From positions 1 to 31,547 of the forward strand of contig NZ_LGDE01000444.1 of assembly GCF_001279725.1 (NCBI RefSeq): a stretch of DNA of 31,547 nucleotides, in the 5' to 3' direction. This DNA is from Streptomyces sp. WM4235. Its GTDB lineage: Bacteria > Actinomycetota > Actinomycetes > Streptomycetales > Streptomycetaceae. Positions 15,459 to 31,200 of the stretch are shown in pieces. Every line of letters begins with the position of its first letter. Position 1 is the stretch's first letter. The position numbers and the translations under genes are program-made. A model generated the notes under the pieces. The model ran no database searches and was not told where the DNA came from. It worked only from the letters and a program-made list of their open reading frames with translations.

Positions 15459-16157
15459 TCAGCTCCCGGTGACGGTGCGCAGCAGGGCCGCGGTGGAGTC
15501 CGCCAGGTACATGTGCCCGCCGGGCAGTTCGGCGTACCGGAACTCCGCCTCGGTGACCTGCGCCCACTGGCGGGCGTGCTCGGCGGACACCAGTTCGTCG
15601 GTCGCGCCGCGCAGCGCCGTGACCGGGATCCGGAGCGGCACGTCCGAGGACGGCTTGTAGTTCTCGTGCATCGCGACGTCGGCGCGCAGCAAGGGCAGCA
15701 GCAGCTCCCGCAGATCGGGGTCGTCGAACGCCGCGTGCCGGTACCCGGCGAACTCCTGGACCCGCAGCAGGAACTCCTCGTCGCTCAGGCCCGTGGCCCG
15801 CGCGTCGCGGCCGTTGAACGGCCCCGGCGAGCCGCTGACGAAGAGGCGCGCCGGACCGGGCCGGCCGAGCTCTTGGAGCCCGCGGGCCACCTCGTAGCCG
15901 AGGACCGCGCCCAGGCTGTGTCCGAAGATGCCGAATTCCTCGTACCCGGAGGTGAGTTCGTCGATCCGCGGGACCAGGGCGGCGGCGGCGTCGATGGCGT
16001 CGGTGAACGGCTCCTCCAGGAACAGCTCCTCGCGCCCCGGCAGCTGTACCGGAATGACCCGGACGGCCGGCAGGGCGTCGGGCACCCAGGCACGGTAGAA
16101 CCCCGCGCCGCTGCCGGCGAAGGGCAGACAGACCAACGGAAACGGCTGTGACGGCAT
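15459..16157 (-). CDS. Type II thioesterase (alpha/beta hydrolase) of the threonine operon
   Basis: A 232-residue alpha/beta hydrolase. It starts with the type II thioesterase pattern LVCLPFAGSGAGFYRAW, has the nucleophile elbow GHSLG (Ser81), and Asp187 and His215 (GGHMYL) complete the triad. VQLPGREELFLEEPF is also characteristic. Such enzymes clear misloaded or stalled carrier domains; some relatives move aminoacyl groups between carriers (SyrC, CmaE), although those use cysteine as nucleophile. It is first in the minus-strand operon with the SDR and threonine NRPS, so the threonyl carrier is its likely client. ATG 16157 has GGGGAG only three bases away; ATG 16181 is an in-frame alternative lacking a site. 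Confidence 0.88.
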   Translation of the reverse strand: MPSQPFPLVCLPFAGSGAGFYRAWVPDALPAVRVIPVQLPGREELFLEEPFTDAIDAAAALVPRIDELTSGYEEFGIFGHSLGAVLGYEVARGLQELGRPGPARLFVSGSPGPFNGRDARATGLSDEEFLLRVQEFAGYRHAAFDDPDLRELLLPLLRADVAMHENYKPSSDVPLRIPVTALRGATDELVSAEHARQWAQVTEAEFRYAELPGGHMYLADSTAALLRTVTGS

Positions 16158-16352
16158 GAGCTCCCCGTTCGTTTCGGGCATGTGGAAGGCCGGACCGCGG
16201 GCGGCGGGCCGGGCAGGACGACGGACCGGTCCGGACACGGCGCCAGGACGCGGCGCCCCGGCCACGGCGCCCCGGACGCGCCGGTCCCCGACGGGTACCG
16301 GGGCGCGGTGCCCCCGGGCAGGTGGTGTGGTCCGCCGGTCGGGCAGGCGCGA

Positions 16353-16392
16353 GCGGCGCGTACGCGCCGCACCGTGCGACGTCGCACGGTGC
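16353..16392. promoter_or_regulatory. Two abutting perfect palindromes
   Basis: GCGGCGCGTACGCGCCGC (16353-16370) is an 18 bp perfect palindrome. It overlaps by two bases a 24 bp perfect palindrome at 16369-16392 with arms GCACCGTGCGAC and GTCGCACGGTGC. They lie about 200 bases upstream of the thioesterase start and about 335 bases before the NRPS start. They could be operators, or a hairpin that ends antisense transcription. Both are seen directly; the role is open. Confidence 0.5.
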
Positions 16393-16476
16393 CCGCCGGC
16401 CCGTCGCCCGGGGCGCACCCCAGGTCGGCCGACGCTGTCGCGGAAGGTCCCGGAGGCGTCCGGCCGCTTCACCGTA

Positions 16477-16530
16477 AGCCGATCGAGGTGTCCTGTCGAC
16501 AGCCGATCGAAGTGTCCTGTCGACGGGACG
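16477..16530. promoter_or_regulatory. Tandem 24 bp direct repeat with overlapping shared palindrome
   Basis: Two adjacent 24-base copies (16477-16500, 16501-16524) differ at one base. Each begins AGCCGATCGA and ends TGTCCTGTCGAC. The second copy runs into GGGAC, creating TGTCCTGTCGACGGGAC, nearly identical to the palindrome upstream of the PaiB-type gene. TCGA occurs four times at spacings of 13, 11 and 13. This looks like a cooperative activator or repressor site for the NRPS, about 200 bases from its start. Confidence 0.5.
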
Positions 16531-16727
16531 CACCCGCCGCGGCACCCGCCCCGGCGACCGCTTGACCCGGCCGGATCCAGAAGTGAAGGTGTGGGCAGTT
16601 CCCCGATCTGACGAGGCGCCCCGCGATGTCCGGGCGGTACGTCCGGGGCCCACCGCCCGCCCGGCGGACGAGCCGCGGTGGCTGCTCGAAGACCGAACTG
16701 TCCGATCGAAACCGTTCGCATGGGGTG

Positions 16728-23114
<6,387 letters not shown>

Positions 23115-23287
23115 GCCGTCTCTTTCGGATCTTGCCTGACCCGCGCCGCCCGGCACCGCACCTCGCCGCGTTGTCGGACCGCTCAGGTACGTCCAGTACA
23201 AGCGGCAGTCCTCCGCCTTGCGATGCACCGCACCGGACACCGCGCCCCGGCAAACCATTCCGGCCACAGCACCAGGGAGGACCCAGC

Positions 23288-24070
23288 ATGACCGTCCAGA
23301 GCGCGGAGCTCGTCTCCGAGGCCCCGTACATCTGGCGCGCCCGGCGGCCCGACAGCCGCCACCGCCTGATCTGCTTCCCGCACGCCGGCGCCGGCGCCAC
23401 CGCCTACGCCGACTGGGTGCCCCTGCTGCCCCCCGACATCGAGCTCGTCGCCGTCCAACTGCCGGGCCGTCAGAACCGCATCGTCGAAGAGCCCTTCACC
23501 GAGGTCGCCCCGCTGGTCCAGACCCTCGTCCACGCGCTGCGGCCGGTCCTGGGCGGCTCGTTCTCCTTCTTCGGGCACTCCTGCGGCGCCGCCCTCGCCT
23601 TCGAACTCGCCAAGGCGCTGCGGGCCCGGGGCGGGCCGGTTCCCCGGGCCCTGTTCCTCTCCGCGCAGCCCGCCCCCGGGGCCACCGGCGTACGGCCGCT
23701 GTACGACCTGCCCGACGAGGAGTTCCACCAGGCGATGACCGAACTCGGCGGGATCGACGAGGAGATCGCCGCCGACGAGTTCGTGATGGCCTCCCTGCTG
23801 CCTGTGCTCCGGGCGGACTTCACCCTGTGGGAACGCCACCGCACCGCCCCGGACGCGCCACTGGACTGCCCGATCACCGTCATCGCCGGCGACGGCGACC
23901 CCCGGGCCCCCAGGGAGTCCGTGGAGGGCTGGCGCGACCAGACCACCGGCGCCTTCGAGGTGCACTTCCGGCCCGGCGGCCACTTCTACTTCATGGACTC
24001 GCCCGCCGGGGTCGTCGACCTGATCGCGGCGCGAGTACCGGCCGCGCGGCAACCGGGGAGGACCGCGTGA
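23288..24070 (+). CDS. Type II thioesterase of the plus-strand NRPS operon
   Basis: A 260-residue alpha/beta hydrolase with ICFPHAGAGATAYADWVPLL, AVQLPGRQNRIVEEPF and the nucleophile elbow GHSCG (Ser98). His232 lies in PGGHFYFMDS, and an Asp in GDGDPRAP completes the catalytic set. It probably hydrolyses wrong or stalled acyl groups from carrier domains of the neighbouring synthetases. ATG 23288 has an excellent GGGAGGA site. It follows the dimodular NRPS by 173 bases and overlaps the next gene by four bases (GTGA), implying coupled expression with the ligase-KR-T protein. It differs clearly from the thioesterase at 15459-16157. Confidence 0.9.
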   Translation: MTVQSAELVSEAPYIWRARRPDSRHRLICFPHAGAGATAYADWVPLLPPDIELVAVQLPGRQNRIVEEPFTEVAPLVQTLVHALRPVLGGSFSFFGHSCGAALAFELAKALRARGGPVPRALFLSAQPAPGATGVRPLYDLPDEEFHQAMTELGGIDEEIAADEFVMASLLPVLRADFTLWERHRTAPDAPLDCPITVIAGDGDPRAPRESVEGWRDQTTGAFEVHFRPGGHFYFMDSPAGVVDLIAARVPAARQPGRTA

Positions 24071-27000
24071 GCGACCACCACGACCCGATCGCCGAGGCCC
24101 TGGACGCCGTCACCGAGGCCGTTCGCTCCGTACCGGGCGTCGGCGAGGCCGCTGCCGCCGTACGCCGCGGGTTGCGCCCCGCCCCGGCCCCCCACCCGGC
24201 CGCGGCGCCGGCGGAGCCGGACCCCGCGGACGCCACCCCGGCCGACCTGGACGGCGGCCCGTTCACCGTCCCGGAGGGCGCGCCCGCCACCCTCCGGGAG
24301 GCCCTCGTCGCGGCGGCGGCGACCGCACCCGACAAGGGCACGATCTTCATTCGCAAGGGACGCGAGGACGTCCTGCGCACCTACCCCGAACTCCTGGACG
24401 CCGCACAGCGGGTGCTGAGCGGCCTGCGCGCCGCCGGCCTTCGGCCCGGAGACGCGGCGCTGTTCCAGTTCGACGACAACGAGGACTTCCTCACCGCCTT
24501 CTGGGCCTGTGTCCTCGGCGGGTTCGTCCCCACCCCGGTCGGCGTGGCCACGACCTACCGGGCGGCCAACGAGGCCAACCGCAAGCTGCACAACGCCTGG
24601 ACCCTGTTGGACCGGCCCGTGCTGCTCACCGACGATGCCACCGCGGGGGCGCTCGCCGACGTGCGCACGCTGTGGGACGAGCCCGAGGTCCGGATCCTCA
24701 CCGTCGGCGCCCTGCTCGACCACGCCCCCCTCGCGCCCGCCGACTGGTTCGACGCCACCCCCGGGTCCCCGGTCCTCAACCTGCTGACCTCCGGCAGCAC
24801 CGGCGTGCCCAAGTGCGTGCAGCACACCAACGCGAGCGTGGCCGCCCGCTCCCTGGCGGTCGCCGCGCACTGCGGGCTCACCGAGGACGACGTCAGCCTC
24901 ATCTGGATGCCGTTCGACCACGTCACCGTCGCCATGTACAACGTCCGTGACGTGTTCCTGCGCTGCATGCACGTCAACGCCCGGATCGAGCACTCCCTGG
25001 GCGACCCGCTGCTCTGGCTCGACTGGGTGGACCGCTACCGGGCCACCAACCTCTGGGCCCCCAACTTCGTCTTCGCCATGGCCAACGAACGCGCCGACGA
25101 GATCCGCGGTCGTTCCTGGGACCTGTCCTGTCTGCGGGAGATCACCAACGCGGGAGAGCCCGTCATCGCCGCGACCAGCCACCGCTTCCTGGAGCTGCTG
25201 GCCCCGCACGGGTTGCCGGCCGACGCGATGCGGCCGGTGTGGGGGATGTCGGAGACCTGCTCCGGGGTCACCTACGCCCGCCAGCACCGGGACGACCGGG
25301 GGGCGGGTACGGTCGCGATCGACCCGGCGTCGCTCGGCGGCCTCGTGCGGCACCTCGACCCCGGCGCCAAGGAGGCCGTGGTGCTGTCCACCGTCGGCTG
25401 CCCGCTGCCCGGCGTCCGGCTCCGGGTCGTCGACGACGCGGGCCGGGTGCTGCCGGAGGGCCGCCTGGGCGAACTGCGGATCCGCGGACTGACCATGATG
25501 CGGGGCTACTTCGCCAACGCGGAGGCCAACGCGGAGGCCTATGACGCCGACGGCTGGTTCCGCACCGGCGACCTGGCGTTCGTGCACGACGGCGAGGTCG
25601 TCATCGCCGGCCGCCGCAAGGACCAGATCATCGTCCGGGGCATCAACTACATGGCGCACGAGATCGAGAGCGTCGTGGAGCGCGTCGACGGCGTGCGGGT
25701 CAGCTTCAGCGCGGCCGCCGGCGTGCGCGAGCCCGGCGAGGAGTCCGACCGCCTGGTCGTCTTCGTGGTCCCGAGGCAGTGGGGCGAGGAGGCCCTGACC
25801 GCCACCGCCGAGTCGGTACGGTCCACCCTCGCCCGGGAGGCCGGGATCGCCCCCGACCTCGTCGTGCCCGTCACCGAGGCGGAGTTCCCCAAGACCCCCA
25901 GCGGCAAGATCCAGCGCAGCGCGCTCGTCGCGGCCTTCCGCTCCGGCGTCTTCGACGGTCGGGCGATCGGTGCGGACGAACCCGAAGCACCGGCGGACGC
26001 CTGGCTGTTCGAGCGCCGGTGGGGTCCCGCCCCCGCCGCGGCCCCCGCCCCGCGGGCCGCCGAAGGCCCGGACGCCGACGGTGTCCGCGTCGTCCTGGCC
26101 GAGGACACCGACCTGACCCGGCTCGCCGTCGACGGATCCGTCGTCACGGTCCGCCGGGGCGCCGGCCCGGTCCGGGAGGCACCCGGCCGGTACGTCGCCG
26201 CCCTCGACGACCGCGACGCCCTACGCCTGCTCCTGGCGACCGTCGCCGCCGACCACGGCCCGGTCGGCACGGTGATCCTCACCCTGCCGCCCGAACCGGA
26301 CGGCGACCCGCACGACCGCCTCGCACGGGCCACCGCCGAGTTCGCGGCGCTGGCCGGGGCGCTGGCGGACGGGGCCGCCGACGGTGCCGGGCTACTCGTC
26401 CTCACCTCGGGTTCCGTCCACGCGCAGGACGGCGACACCGTCGACCTGGGCACGTGTGCGCTGCCCGCCCTCGTACGGACCGCCGCGGACGAGGACCCCG
26501 GCCGGCCGATCCGGCTGGCGGACCTGCCCGCCACCGACCCCGGCGCCTGGCCGGCCGCGGTGCGCGGCGAACTCGCCGACCGCGACCGGCGCGGCGTCGT
26601 CGCCGTGCGCGGCGGCACCCGGCTGCGGCCGCTGCTCGCCCCGGTGGCCCCCGGGCCCGCCGCGGACCGGCGGGCCCCGGGCCTCCCGTCGGCGGGCGGC
26701 CGGTACCTGGTCACCGGTGGACTCGGCGGGATCGCCCACGACGTCGCCGGGTACCTGGTGGCCGCGCACGGCGCCCGCCTGCTCCTCGTCGGCCGCTCCC
26801 CGGCCGACGGCGAACGCGCGGACCGGCTCGCCGCACTGCGCGCGCTCGGCGACGTGGAGTACCGGCAGCTCGACGTCGCCGACACCGCCGCGTTGACCGC
26901 GGCCATCGCCGCGGCCGAGGCCCGCTGGGGCAGGGGCCTGGACGGTGTGCTGCACCTGGCCGGGGCGGACCCGACCGCCCAATGGGAGGACCTGGAACGG

Positions 27001-27885
27001 CACACCGTCGCCCGCGAGACCCCCGAGGGGTTCGCCGCCCACTACCGGGCCAAGGTCGCCGGCACCCTCGCCGTCGCCGATGTCCTGGAAACCCGGCCCG
27101 ACGCGCACCTGGTCCTCTTCGGCTCCGTCAACGGGGAATTCGGCGGCCATTCGTTCGGAGCCTATTCCGCCGCCAACGCGTTCCTCGCCGGATTCGCCGA
27201 CCACTGGCACCACGAACGCCACCGCCCGGTTCACTGCCTGTCCTGGAGCATGTGGACCGGAACGGGAATGAACCGCGGACGCTCCGCGGCCGCTGCCGTG
27301 AGCCGCGGATTCCGCGTCATCGACCCCGCGGACGGACTCCAGTTGTTCCTCGACGCGGTCGCCTCACCGCACCACCGCCTCGCCGTGGGCCCGGATCCGT
27401 CGAATCCGGCCGTCATGGACGAGTTGGTCCCGGACCGACTGCGGGCGGGCGAGGCGGTCGTGGCGTACACGGCGGAGGGGGTGGCACCCGAGACGGTCCG
27501 GGCCGCCGCGGCGGCCGGTCTGCGCCGGTGTCCGGTCCCGATCCGGCTCGTCGAGGTGACGGCGGTCCCCAAGAGGGCCGACGGGAACGTGGACACCGCC
27601 GCCCTGCTGCGCGACACCGCACCCGGACGGCCCCGCCGGGCCTTCACCGCGCCGGTCGGCGAACGCGAGGAGAAGCTGGCCGCGCTGTGGTCACAGGCCC
27701 TGGACGGCGCTCGCGTGGGACGCGACACCTCGTTCTTCGACCTGGGCGGGAACTCCATCCGCGCCACCCGGCTGCTGGCCCTGGTGGAGGACGCCTTCGC
27801 GGTCCGGGTCGGCACGCAGGAGCTGTACGAGCACCCCACCCTGGCGGCGATGGCCGAGGCGATCGGCCGCCGACGCGCGGCCTGA
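24067..27885 (+). CDS. Acyl-AMP ligase - ketoreductase - carrier loading protein
   Basis: A 1272-residue protein with three parts. After a helical N-terminus, residues about 70-640 form an AMP-forming ligase ([11 protein letters not shown] near 239, WMPFDHV, WGMSETCSGVTY, WFRTGDLA, PSGKIQRS) closer to acyl or FAAL-like ligases than to amino-acid adenylation domains. Residues about 650-1110 are a PKS-type ketoreductase with its structural half (WLFERRW), YLVTGGLGGI for NADPH, and the catalytic Ser, Tyr and Asn in GSVN and AYSAANAF. The end holds a carrier domain (SFFDLGGNSIRATRL near 1225). Such ligase-KR-T proteins activate an oxo or aryl acid and reduce it on the carrier, often making 2-hydroxyacyl starters. 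The substrate is unknown. GTG 24067 overlaps the thioesterase stop. Confidence 0.87.
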   Translation: MSDHHDPIAEALDAVTEAVRSVPGVGEAAAAVRRGLRPAPAPHPAAAPAEPDPADATPADLDGGPFTVPEGAPATLREALVAAAATAPDKGTIFIRKGREDVLRTYPELLDAAQRVLSGLRAAGLRPGDAALFQFDDNEDFLTAFWACVLGGFVPTPVGVATTYRAANEANRKLHNAWTLLDRPVLLTDDATAGALADVRTLWDEPEVRILTVGALLDHAPLAPADWFDATPGSPVLNLLTSGSTGVPKCVQHTNASVAARSLAVAAHCGLTEDDVSLIWMPFDHVTVAMYNVRDVFLRCMHVNARIEHSLGDPLLWLDWVDRYRATNLWAPNFVFAMANERADEIRGRSWDLSCLREITNAGEPVIAATSHRFLELLAPHGLPADAMRPVWGMSETCSGVTYARQHRDDRGAGTVAIDPASLGGLVRHLDPGAKEAVVLSTVGCPLPGVRLRVVDDAGRVLPEGRLGELRIRGLTMMRGYFANAEANAEAYDADGWFRTGDLAFVHDGEVVIAGRRKDQIIVRGINYMAHEIESVVERVDGVRVSFSAAAGVREPGEESDRLVVFVVPRQWGEEALTATAESVRSTLAREAGIAPDLVVPVTEAEFPKTPSGKIQRSALVAAFRSGVFDGRAIGADEPEAPADAWLFERRWGPAPAAAPAPRAAEGPDADGVRVVLAEDTDLTRLAVDGSVVTVRRGAGPVREAPGRYVAALDDRDALRLLLATVAADHGPVGTVILTLPPEPDGDPHDRLARATAEFAALAGALADGAADGAGLLVLTSGSVHAQDGDTVDLGTCALPALVRTAADEDPGRPIRLADLPATDPGAWPAAVRGELADRDRRGVVAVRGGTRLRPLLAPVAPGPAADRRAPGLPSAGGRYLVTGGLGGIAHDVAGYLVAAHGARLLLVGRSPADGERADRLAALRALGDVEYRQLDVADTAALTAAIAAAEARWGRGLDGVLHLAGADPTAQWEDLERHTVARETPEGFAAHYRAKVAGTLAVADVLETRPDAHLVLFGSVNGEFGGHSFGAYSAANAFLAGFADHWHHERHRPVHCLSWSMWTGTGMNRGRSAAAAVSRGFRVIDPADGLQLFLDAVASPHHRLAVGPDPSNPAVMDELVPDRLRAGEAVVAYTAEGVAPETVRAAAAAGLRRCPVPIRLVEVTAVPKRADGNVDTAALLRDTAPGRPRRAFTAPVGEREEKLAALWSQALDGARVGRDTSFFDLGGNSIRATRLLALVEDAFAVRVGTQELYEHPTLAAMAEAIGRRRAA

Positions 27886-27927
27886 CCGGCCGGCCCCCAC
27901 GCCCCACCCGCACCCGCGTGCGCGCGC

Positions 27928-27967
27928 CGCGGTGGCCTTGTCCCGTCGCCGGGACAAGGCCACCGCG
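27928..27967. terminator. 40 bp hairpin after the ligase-KR-T gene, containing the shared palindrome
   Basis: Perfect 18 bp arms (27928-27945 and 27950-27967) flank the loop TCGC, 43 bases after the stop at 27885. It is a strong candidate terminator. Its centre, TGTCCCGTCGCCGGGACA (27939-27956), differs by one base from the palindrome at 7814-7831, so it might instead, or also, be a regulator site about 250 bases upstream of the next NRPS. Confidence 0.68.
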
Positions 27968-27994
27968 CACGGCGCCCCTCCCGTCCGCGTTTCC

Positions 27995-28024
27995 TTGACC
28001 CCGCCGTGCGGCGGCGGGAAGTAT
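27995..28024 (+). promoter_or_regulatory. Candidate promoter of the C-A-T-E NRPS
   Basis: TTGACC (27995-28000) and AAGTAT (28019-28024) are separated by 18 bases, a fair match to the principal sigma-factor consensus. The spacer carries a small hairpin (CCGCCG-TG-CGGCGG). It points toward the NRPS start at 28210, leaving a leader of about 180 bases. Together with the hairpin upstream it suggests that this NRPS starts a new transcript. Confidence 0.42.
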
Positions 28025-28209
28025 GCGTCGTGGAAATCCGCGGTGGCGCCCACGAGAAGCGTCTGTACCGCGATGTGTGATTCCGATCCGGACCGCACCG
28101 CCGATTCTCCGGATTCCCGTGAACGTCGAACCGCCCCGCGACCGACGCCGAGGGCCGCGCCCGGACAGGCCTCGTCTGCGCAGAAGACCGATCGAGGAGT
28201 AGACGCGAA

Positions 28210-31200
28210 ATGATCCCCCTGTCCTTCGCACAGCGCCGCCTGTGGTTCATCGACCGTTTCGAGGGGCCTTCGTCGACGTACAACATCCCCTTCGTCCTGC
28301 GCCTGAGCGGAACCCTGGACACCGGCGCCCTCGCCGAGGCGCTGAACGACGTGGTCGGCCGTCACGAGAGCCTGCGGACGCTGTTCGTCGAGGACGAGGC
28401 CGGCCTCCCGGTCCAGCGGGTGCTTCCCGCCGCCGAGGCGCGCGTCCCGCTCCCCGTCGTCGAAGCGGACCCCGAGGCCCTCGCGGAGGCCGTCGCCGGC
28501 ACCGCCGCCCACCGCTTCGACCTCGCCACCGAGATCCCGCTCCGCGCCCTGCTCGTCCGCAGCGCACCGGCCGAGCACGTCCTGGTGCTGACCGTCCACC
28601 ACGCCGCCGCCGACGGCGAGTCGATGGGCCCGCTCGGCCGGGACCTGGCCGCCGCCTACACCGGCCGCCTCAACGCCACGGCCCCGCAGTGGCCCGAACT
28701 CGCCGTGCAGTACGGCGACTACACCCTCTGGCAGCGGGAACTGCTCGGTGACCCCGCCGACCCGGACAGCGTGCTGTCCACCCAACTCGCGTACTGGCGC
28801 CGGGAACTGGCCGGAGCCCCCCAGCAGTCGACCCTGTCCGCGGACCGCCCCCGACCCCCGCGGGCAAGCCACCGCGGCGACGCCGTCGAGTTCACCGTCA
28901 CCCCCGCCCTGGCCGTCGCGGCCGCGGAACTGGCGCGCTCCCGCGGCCTGACCCAGTCGATGGCCATGCAGGCCGCGCTCGCGGTCCTGCTCCAGCACAG
29001 CGGCGCCGGGCCGGACGTCACCATCGGCTCGACCATCGCCGGCCGCACCGAGGAGGCGCTGAGCGACCTCGTCGGGTTCTTCGTCAACACCTGGGTGCTG
29101 CGCGTGGACCTGTCCGACACCCCCACCACCGAGCAGGTCCTCGACCGGGTCCTGGACAAGGCGCTGTCCGCCTACGACCACCAGGCGGTGCCCTTTGAAC
29201 GCCTCGTCGAGGCACTGAACCCGGAGCGGTCCACCGCCTACCACCCCTTCTTCCAGGTGATGTTCAGTTGGCAGAGCGAGGCCGAGATCACCCTCGACCT
29301 GCCGGGCCTGACCGCCACCCTGGAGGCGGTCCCCACCCCGACCGCCAAGTTCGACCTGGAGTTCAACTTCACCGCGACCGGCGACGGCGGGCTGCGCTGC
29401 ACCCTGGAGTACGCCACCGACCTGTTCGACCGCGACACGGCCGCCGCCCTCGGAGACCGCTTCGTACGCCTCCTCTCCCAACTGGTCGCCGACCCCGCGG
29501 CGCCGATCGCGGTGGCCGACGCCCTGACCCCCGCCGAGCACGCGACGCTGGTCGCCCGCAACGACACCGCCGCGCCCGTCCCGGCCGACGCCACCGTGCC
29601 CGCCCTCTTCGCCCGGCAGGCGGCCCGCACCCCCGACGCCGTGGCCGTGCTCTGCGACGGCCGGGAGCTGACCTACCGCGAGCTCGACGCCCGCTCCGAC
29701 CGGCTCGCCCACGTCCTCGCCGGACACGGCGCCGCACCGGAGACCCTGGTCGGGCTCGCCCTGCCGCGCTCCGCCGACCTGGTCACCGCCCTCCTCGGGG
29801 TCTGGAAGTCGGGCGCCGCCTACCTGCCGGTCGACCCCCGCTACCCCAGCGCCCGGCTCGGCCGCATCCTCACCGAGGCCCGTCCCGGCCTGCTGCTGAC
29901 CGACACCGGGACCGCCCCGGGCCTCCCCGAGGGCGGGGGCCCGCGCCTGCACCTCGACGAGCTCGACCTGGACGGCACCGGCCACCAGCCGCCCGCCGTC
30001 ACCCCGGCACCCGACAACCTCGCCTACGTGATGTACACCTCCGGCTCCACCGGGGTTCCCAAGGGCGTGTCCATCACCCACCGAGGCGTGGTGAACGGAG
30101 TGACCGGCCTGGCGCCGGCCGTCGGGCTCGGCCCCGGGTCCAGGACGCTGGCCGGAACATCGGTCAACTTCGACGTGTCCGTCTTCGAGATCGTCACCAC
30201 GCTCGCCGCCGGCGGCACCGTCGAGATCGTCCGTGACGTGCTCGTCCTCGGCGAACGCGACGGCTGGACGGGCAGCGTGATCAGCACCGTCCCCTCGGTC
30301 TTCGCCGAACTCGTCGACCACCTCGCGCACACGACCTCCGTCGACACCGTCGTCTTCGCGGGCGAGGCCCTGCCCTCCTCGCTCGTGCGGCGCACCCGGC
30401 AGGCCTTCCCCGGGGTCCGGATCGTCAACGCCTACGGCCAGAGCGAGAGCTTCTACGCCACCACCTCCGCCGTCCCCGACGCCGACGGCCCCGACAGCGC
30501 CCCCGTCGGCGTACCGCTGGGCAACATGCGGACCTACGTGCTCGGCCCCGGTCTCGCTCCGGTGCCGCCGGGGGTCGTCGGCGAGCTGTACGTCGCCGGC
30601 GAGATCGGGCGCGGCTACCGGGACCGGCCCGCCCTGACGGCCGGCCGGTTCGTCGCCGACCCCTTCGGCGCCCCCGGCGACCGCATGTACCGCACCGGCG
30701 ACCTTGCCCGCTGGAACACCGACGGCGAACTGGAGTTCGCCGGACGCGAAGACGCCCAGTTGAAGATCCGGGGCTTCCGGATCGAGGCGGGCGAGGTCGA
30801 GGCCGCGCTCATCGCCCACCCCGGCGTCGTCCAGGCGGTCGTCACCGCCCATGACCGGCCCGGCGGCAAACAGCTCGTCGCCCACGTCGTGTCCACCGGT
30901 GCCGTCGCCGGCACCGGGGCGGCCGTCGACAGCCTCGGGCAGTTGGAGGTCGACCTGACCGCCGGCGTCTCCGCCGCGGAGCTGCGCGCCTTCGCCTCCG
31001 AGCGGCTGCCCGAGTTCATGGTGCCCGCCGCCTTCGTGATGCTCGACCGGCTCCCGCTCGCCCCCAACGGCAAACTCGACCGGGCCGCGCTGCCGGCGCC
31101 GGAGTTCACCGGCGAGCGCTACCGCGCCCCCGGCTCGGAACGCGAACGCGTCCTGGCCGAGGTGTACGCCGAGGTGCTGGGCCTGGACCGGGTCGGCGTC

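Larger units (their letters stand above)
16158..16727. other. Divergent control region between the two NRPS operons
   Basis: These 570 bases lie between the minus-strand thioesterase operon and the plus-strand dimodular NRPS. I see no gene. The region contains an 18 bp palindrome (16353-16370), an abutting 24 bp palindrome (16369-16392), a tandem 24 bp repeat (16477-16524) and the shared motif at 16513-16529. It must contain the promoters of both operons, but no canonical -35/-10 pair stands out. Confidence 0.6.
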
